A DNA stretch of 64,000 nt from Calditrichota bacterium (GTDB lineage: Bacteria > Electryoneota > RPQS01): the NCBI GenBank assembly GCA_020637395.1, contig JACJWA010000001.1, positions 434,001-498,000 on the forward strand, read 5' to 3'. Numbering within the stretch: the first letter of the stretch is position 1; each line of letters begins with the position of its first letter. Below the pieces are notes generated by a model, which was not told where the DNA came from, ran no database searches, and saw nothing but the letters and a program-made list of their open reading frames with translations. Shown here piece after piece: positions 62,901 through 64,000 of this stretch. Position numbers and translations under genes: made by a program.

Positions 62901-64000
62901 TGCATTGCGCCCGACAACCTTACCACCGGTTCCTCATCGTCGGTCGTAACTCGCACCGTACCGGAGTGAGACGGGTTCTTTCTTAGCATAACCACGTTCT
63001 GCTCACTCATGCCGGGAAACGGCGTCAGCACTATGTGCTCCGCATACTCGCCCTGTGCGATGTCAAATGTCACCGGACCGGCCACGCCGCGAAGCATCAA
63101 ATCGTCGAGTGCGGAACCGATCGAGGGATAGTCCGATGGCGCGCTCCCGATCTGATATGTTCCGATCAAAGCTGCCGCCGTGATCTGAACGCTGAAAGCA
63201 AGATCATTGTCCTGCGGATTCGCGTCACCGTCCAGGCGAAGGTGCACGAGGGGTGTTGCCGTATCTCCTGCGACTCCCGTGGTCCAAGTCAGCGATATCG
63301 TGTCCGTTACCGATGGCGGGAGGTTGATCAAGACCTCGGCACGCACAAAGCCGGAATCCATGAGCTGCACCGGCATGTCGGTCAGCTCCTGAGACCCCCG
63401 GTTTTGCACCACAGCTTGGATTGTGACCGAGGTCAGCTCAGGCACACCTGCGGGGAGTCCGGGAAGATCCAGGATCGCACCGTCAAATGGAGGCGCATCA
63501 AACATATACTCATCTGCGCCGATGTCCGGCGGCTGAAAACGAAGCTCCTGGTCCATGTCTCGAGTCGCAAGCAGCGCAACAGCTCCGTTCTGGTGTGGGA
63601 GCTCCGAGCTCGACTGGAGATGCAGATCACTTTCTGAAACAAACAATGGATCACCTTGCAGGCTTCCGACATCGAGACCTGTCGCCGCTTGCCACTCAGC
63701 CAAAGTCGGATAGTCGCCGAGCCACCAGCCAACTCGATACGCCGTGCCCGTGCCGTGGAATAGGTTGTGCTTGGACACAAGTATTCCCGCCGTCGTCAAG
63801 ACAAAGAGGTTGTACGCGGGGCGCGTGGCCTCATGATTCGCCAGAATATTATTCACAAGTTCCAGACTCGCATCCGGCGACGTCAGGCCGTTGTAAACAG
63901 AATAGGCAGTTCCGGTCGCCGCCACGTCGGGAATCAAGACGCTGTTGTTGACCAGACTGTTGGCTCCACCGGTCATGTAGATCGCCCGGACTTGTGACGT
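59981..64000 (-). CDS. Large secreted parallel beta-helix protein, 5' end beyond the window
   Basis: At least 1339 residues; the frame stays open past the ATG at 63976 to the right edge (…TSQVRAIY in front of it matches VRAIYLSSG in a later repeat), so that ATG is internal. Two large right-handed beta-helix modules carry turns such as NNILANHEATRPAYNLF, each ending in a D-x-G-x-x-R...P-D-I-G-A-D-E-Y motif (polysaccharide-lyase-like fold). CARDB-like beta-sandwich linkers (PELTSVTIQAVVQNRGS) lie between and a fibronectin-III-like tail follows. A surface or glycan-binding role is likely; no catalytic residues were identified. Confidence 0.82.
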   Translation of the reverse strand, partial: TSQVRAIYMTGGANSLVNNSVLIPDVAATGTAYSVYNGLTSPDASLELVNNILANHEATRPAYNLFVLTTAGILVSKHNLFHGTGTAYRVGWWLGDYPTLAEWQAATGLDVGSLQGDPLFVSESDLHLQSSSELPHQNGAVALLATRDMDQELRFQPPDIGADEYMFDAPPFDGAILDLPGLPAGVPELTSVTIQAVVQNRGSQELTDMPVQLMDSGFVRAEVLINLPPSVTDTISLTWTTGVAGDTATPLVHLRLDGDANPQDNDLAFSVQITAAALIGTYQIGSAPSDYPSIGSALDDLMLRGVAGPVTFDIAQGEYAEHIVLTPFPGMSEQNVVMLRKNPSHSGTVRVTTDDEEPVVRLSGAMHVQLENLILNSGDLARETVLITSGASHNVLRGCTIQSASLNDVTASCVAMGSGCHDNLIENCVLTSCYHGIKAEGGSTSSDTGNVIRQCVLENVRTGIYVSRQHGMVIEQCQISAGYAGAPGPCYGIRVATQFASDTVFVRRNKLFGGSSTGAQYTLRNESVSGTVVAVNNWIGDYDSTGTGSVTALSCVSGATLFWHNSVDIGELSGSGTATAISISGSQSSADLRNNVFSIRRANGDARMIYWTDGVLTSDYNLFETPGTNPDFRFAYSSLDDDIQTLAAWAAETQLDSSSVATAAGFVSVTDYHIRPDASGPSNRGLLLPLAQADYDGQTRSATPDLGADEYTYVPSVIDVTINSLTTQSLPLPSGGITTLQAEVENVGQLAAPYVLASLRYNGVSLGSQFFALAIGESRVVTWQWALPVSDLETGTLDLRMVVPGDAVEANNRLYQSVVIAGAPLASQISVGPGETLATISDLAQHLKWRGISEDFTARLRPGTYAESVEFASIPGTSTTSRVLIEPEIAGTVSLVGDVATSAVVFDHAQFVELHDIGILADPEAPAAVEIRTGSCFNALTSCGIVGPGLAQVNGHGVLLSGQGCVGNTIAQCQISNAFVGIGMTGDDFDLSQDNLITGCTISEMFYGVWLDHQQNAQVINNQIVPGSNTGPASACYGVYLVQLGTGGSARIEGNRIHGFLDSPGPNTNRACGIYSAQGASSTVEIVNNFVYGFSALTTLRVRAIYLSSGTHLVAHNSIRLDNTAANNLTSGIYVSTGAEHQILNNCVLSYESDVASKALELAAGASVISDYNCLWGNSAQFSIADSGGIAYPTLSSWQALGHDAQSVNARPDYVSSTDLHLTDQDTVCYAAGLALPEVPLDIDGEVRDNTPCIGADESFPDFTLPAPNALAISQLSETEWRLTWSAVAGASQYRVYFSHTSEGLFLTPELLTVTPNTSAIITIDEFSPESMFLGVRAE

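Overview
The window looks like a bacterial chromosome of the Fibrobacteres-Chlorobi-Bacteroidetes (FCB) type, probably an uncultured lineage. The grounds are a type IX-secretion-like C-terminal sorting domain (motif YQNYPNPFNP) on a giant secreted protein, a Bacteroidetes-style TonB receptor with a carboxypeptidase-regulatory-like N-terminus, SBBP beta-propeller and parallel beta-helix surface proteins, and a MauN/NapH-type polyferredoxin. The flanking chromosome is clearly GC-richer than the central 25.7 kb.

Region 1 (1-20.7 kb, host). Envelope and surface functions: two O-antigen-type flippases, a TonB-dependent receptor, a fused membrane permease/spermidine-synthase/TPR protein, a three-gene secreted set (cohesin-like protein, an 1848-residue toroid/beta-helix/dockerin-like/cohesin/sorting-domain protein, cohesin-like protein), an asparagine-synthetase-like enzyme and a DUF1624/HGSNAT-like membrane acyltransferase candidate.

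Region 2 (20,783-46,460, accessory). This is the centre of interest. A perfect 15-bp direct repeat (GTAGCGCGTACGGGA) occurs at 20,783-20,797 and inside the 3' end of a tRNA-Glu(CUC) gene at 46,446-46,460. A large serine recombinase gene abuts the tRNA copy and reads into it. The interval is therefore read as an integrated mobile element of about 25.66 kb. It carries: (a) a three-gene ATPase module of unknown function; (b) a Type I restriction-modification operon hsdR-hsdM-hsdS that continues without a gap into the Kiwa genes kwaA-kwaB; (c) an RtcR-like activator (CARF domain + sigma-54 AAA+ domain + Fis-type HTH) directly upstream, with a near-consensus -24/-12 promoter in front of hsdR; (d) two related primase-helicases with small accessory genes and a candidate origin built of long inverted repeats; (e) an operon for a ubiquitin-like protein, E2-like enzyme, JAMM peptidase and E1-like enzyme, followed by a previously unlisted 32-residue Cys-rich peptide gene and by a separate two-gene unit of unknown function; (f) the recombinase. 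I see no capsid, packaging or conjugation genes. It looks like a self-integrating and possibly self-replicating defence island.

Region 3 (46.4-64 kb, host). tRNA-Glu with its promoter, divergent from a PerR-like regulator and catalase gene; a PhoU-like/Pit phosphate transport pair; a polyferredoxin; a beta-barrel protein; a pentapeptide-repeat membrane protein; a cysteine-desulfurase-like PLP enzyme; a tandem universal stress protein; and an operon of two large secreted repeat proteins running off the right edge. Two stretches of degenerate TTACCTC-type short repeats lie between genes here.

How parts work together: the element probably restores the tRNA-Glu 3' end on integration and brings its own terminator for it, while the original chromosomal terminator stays at the far end (20,746-20,774). 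The sigma-54 activator suggests that the restriction-Kiwa operon is induced by a nucleotide or RNA-end signal rather than being constitutive. The Ubl operon is an independent, ubiquitin-like conjugation module of the kind known as anti-phage in other bacteria.
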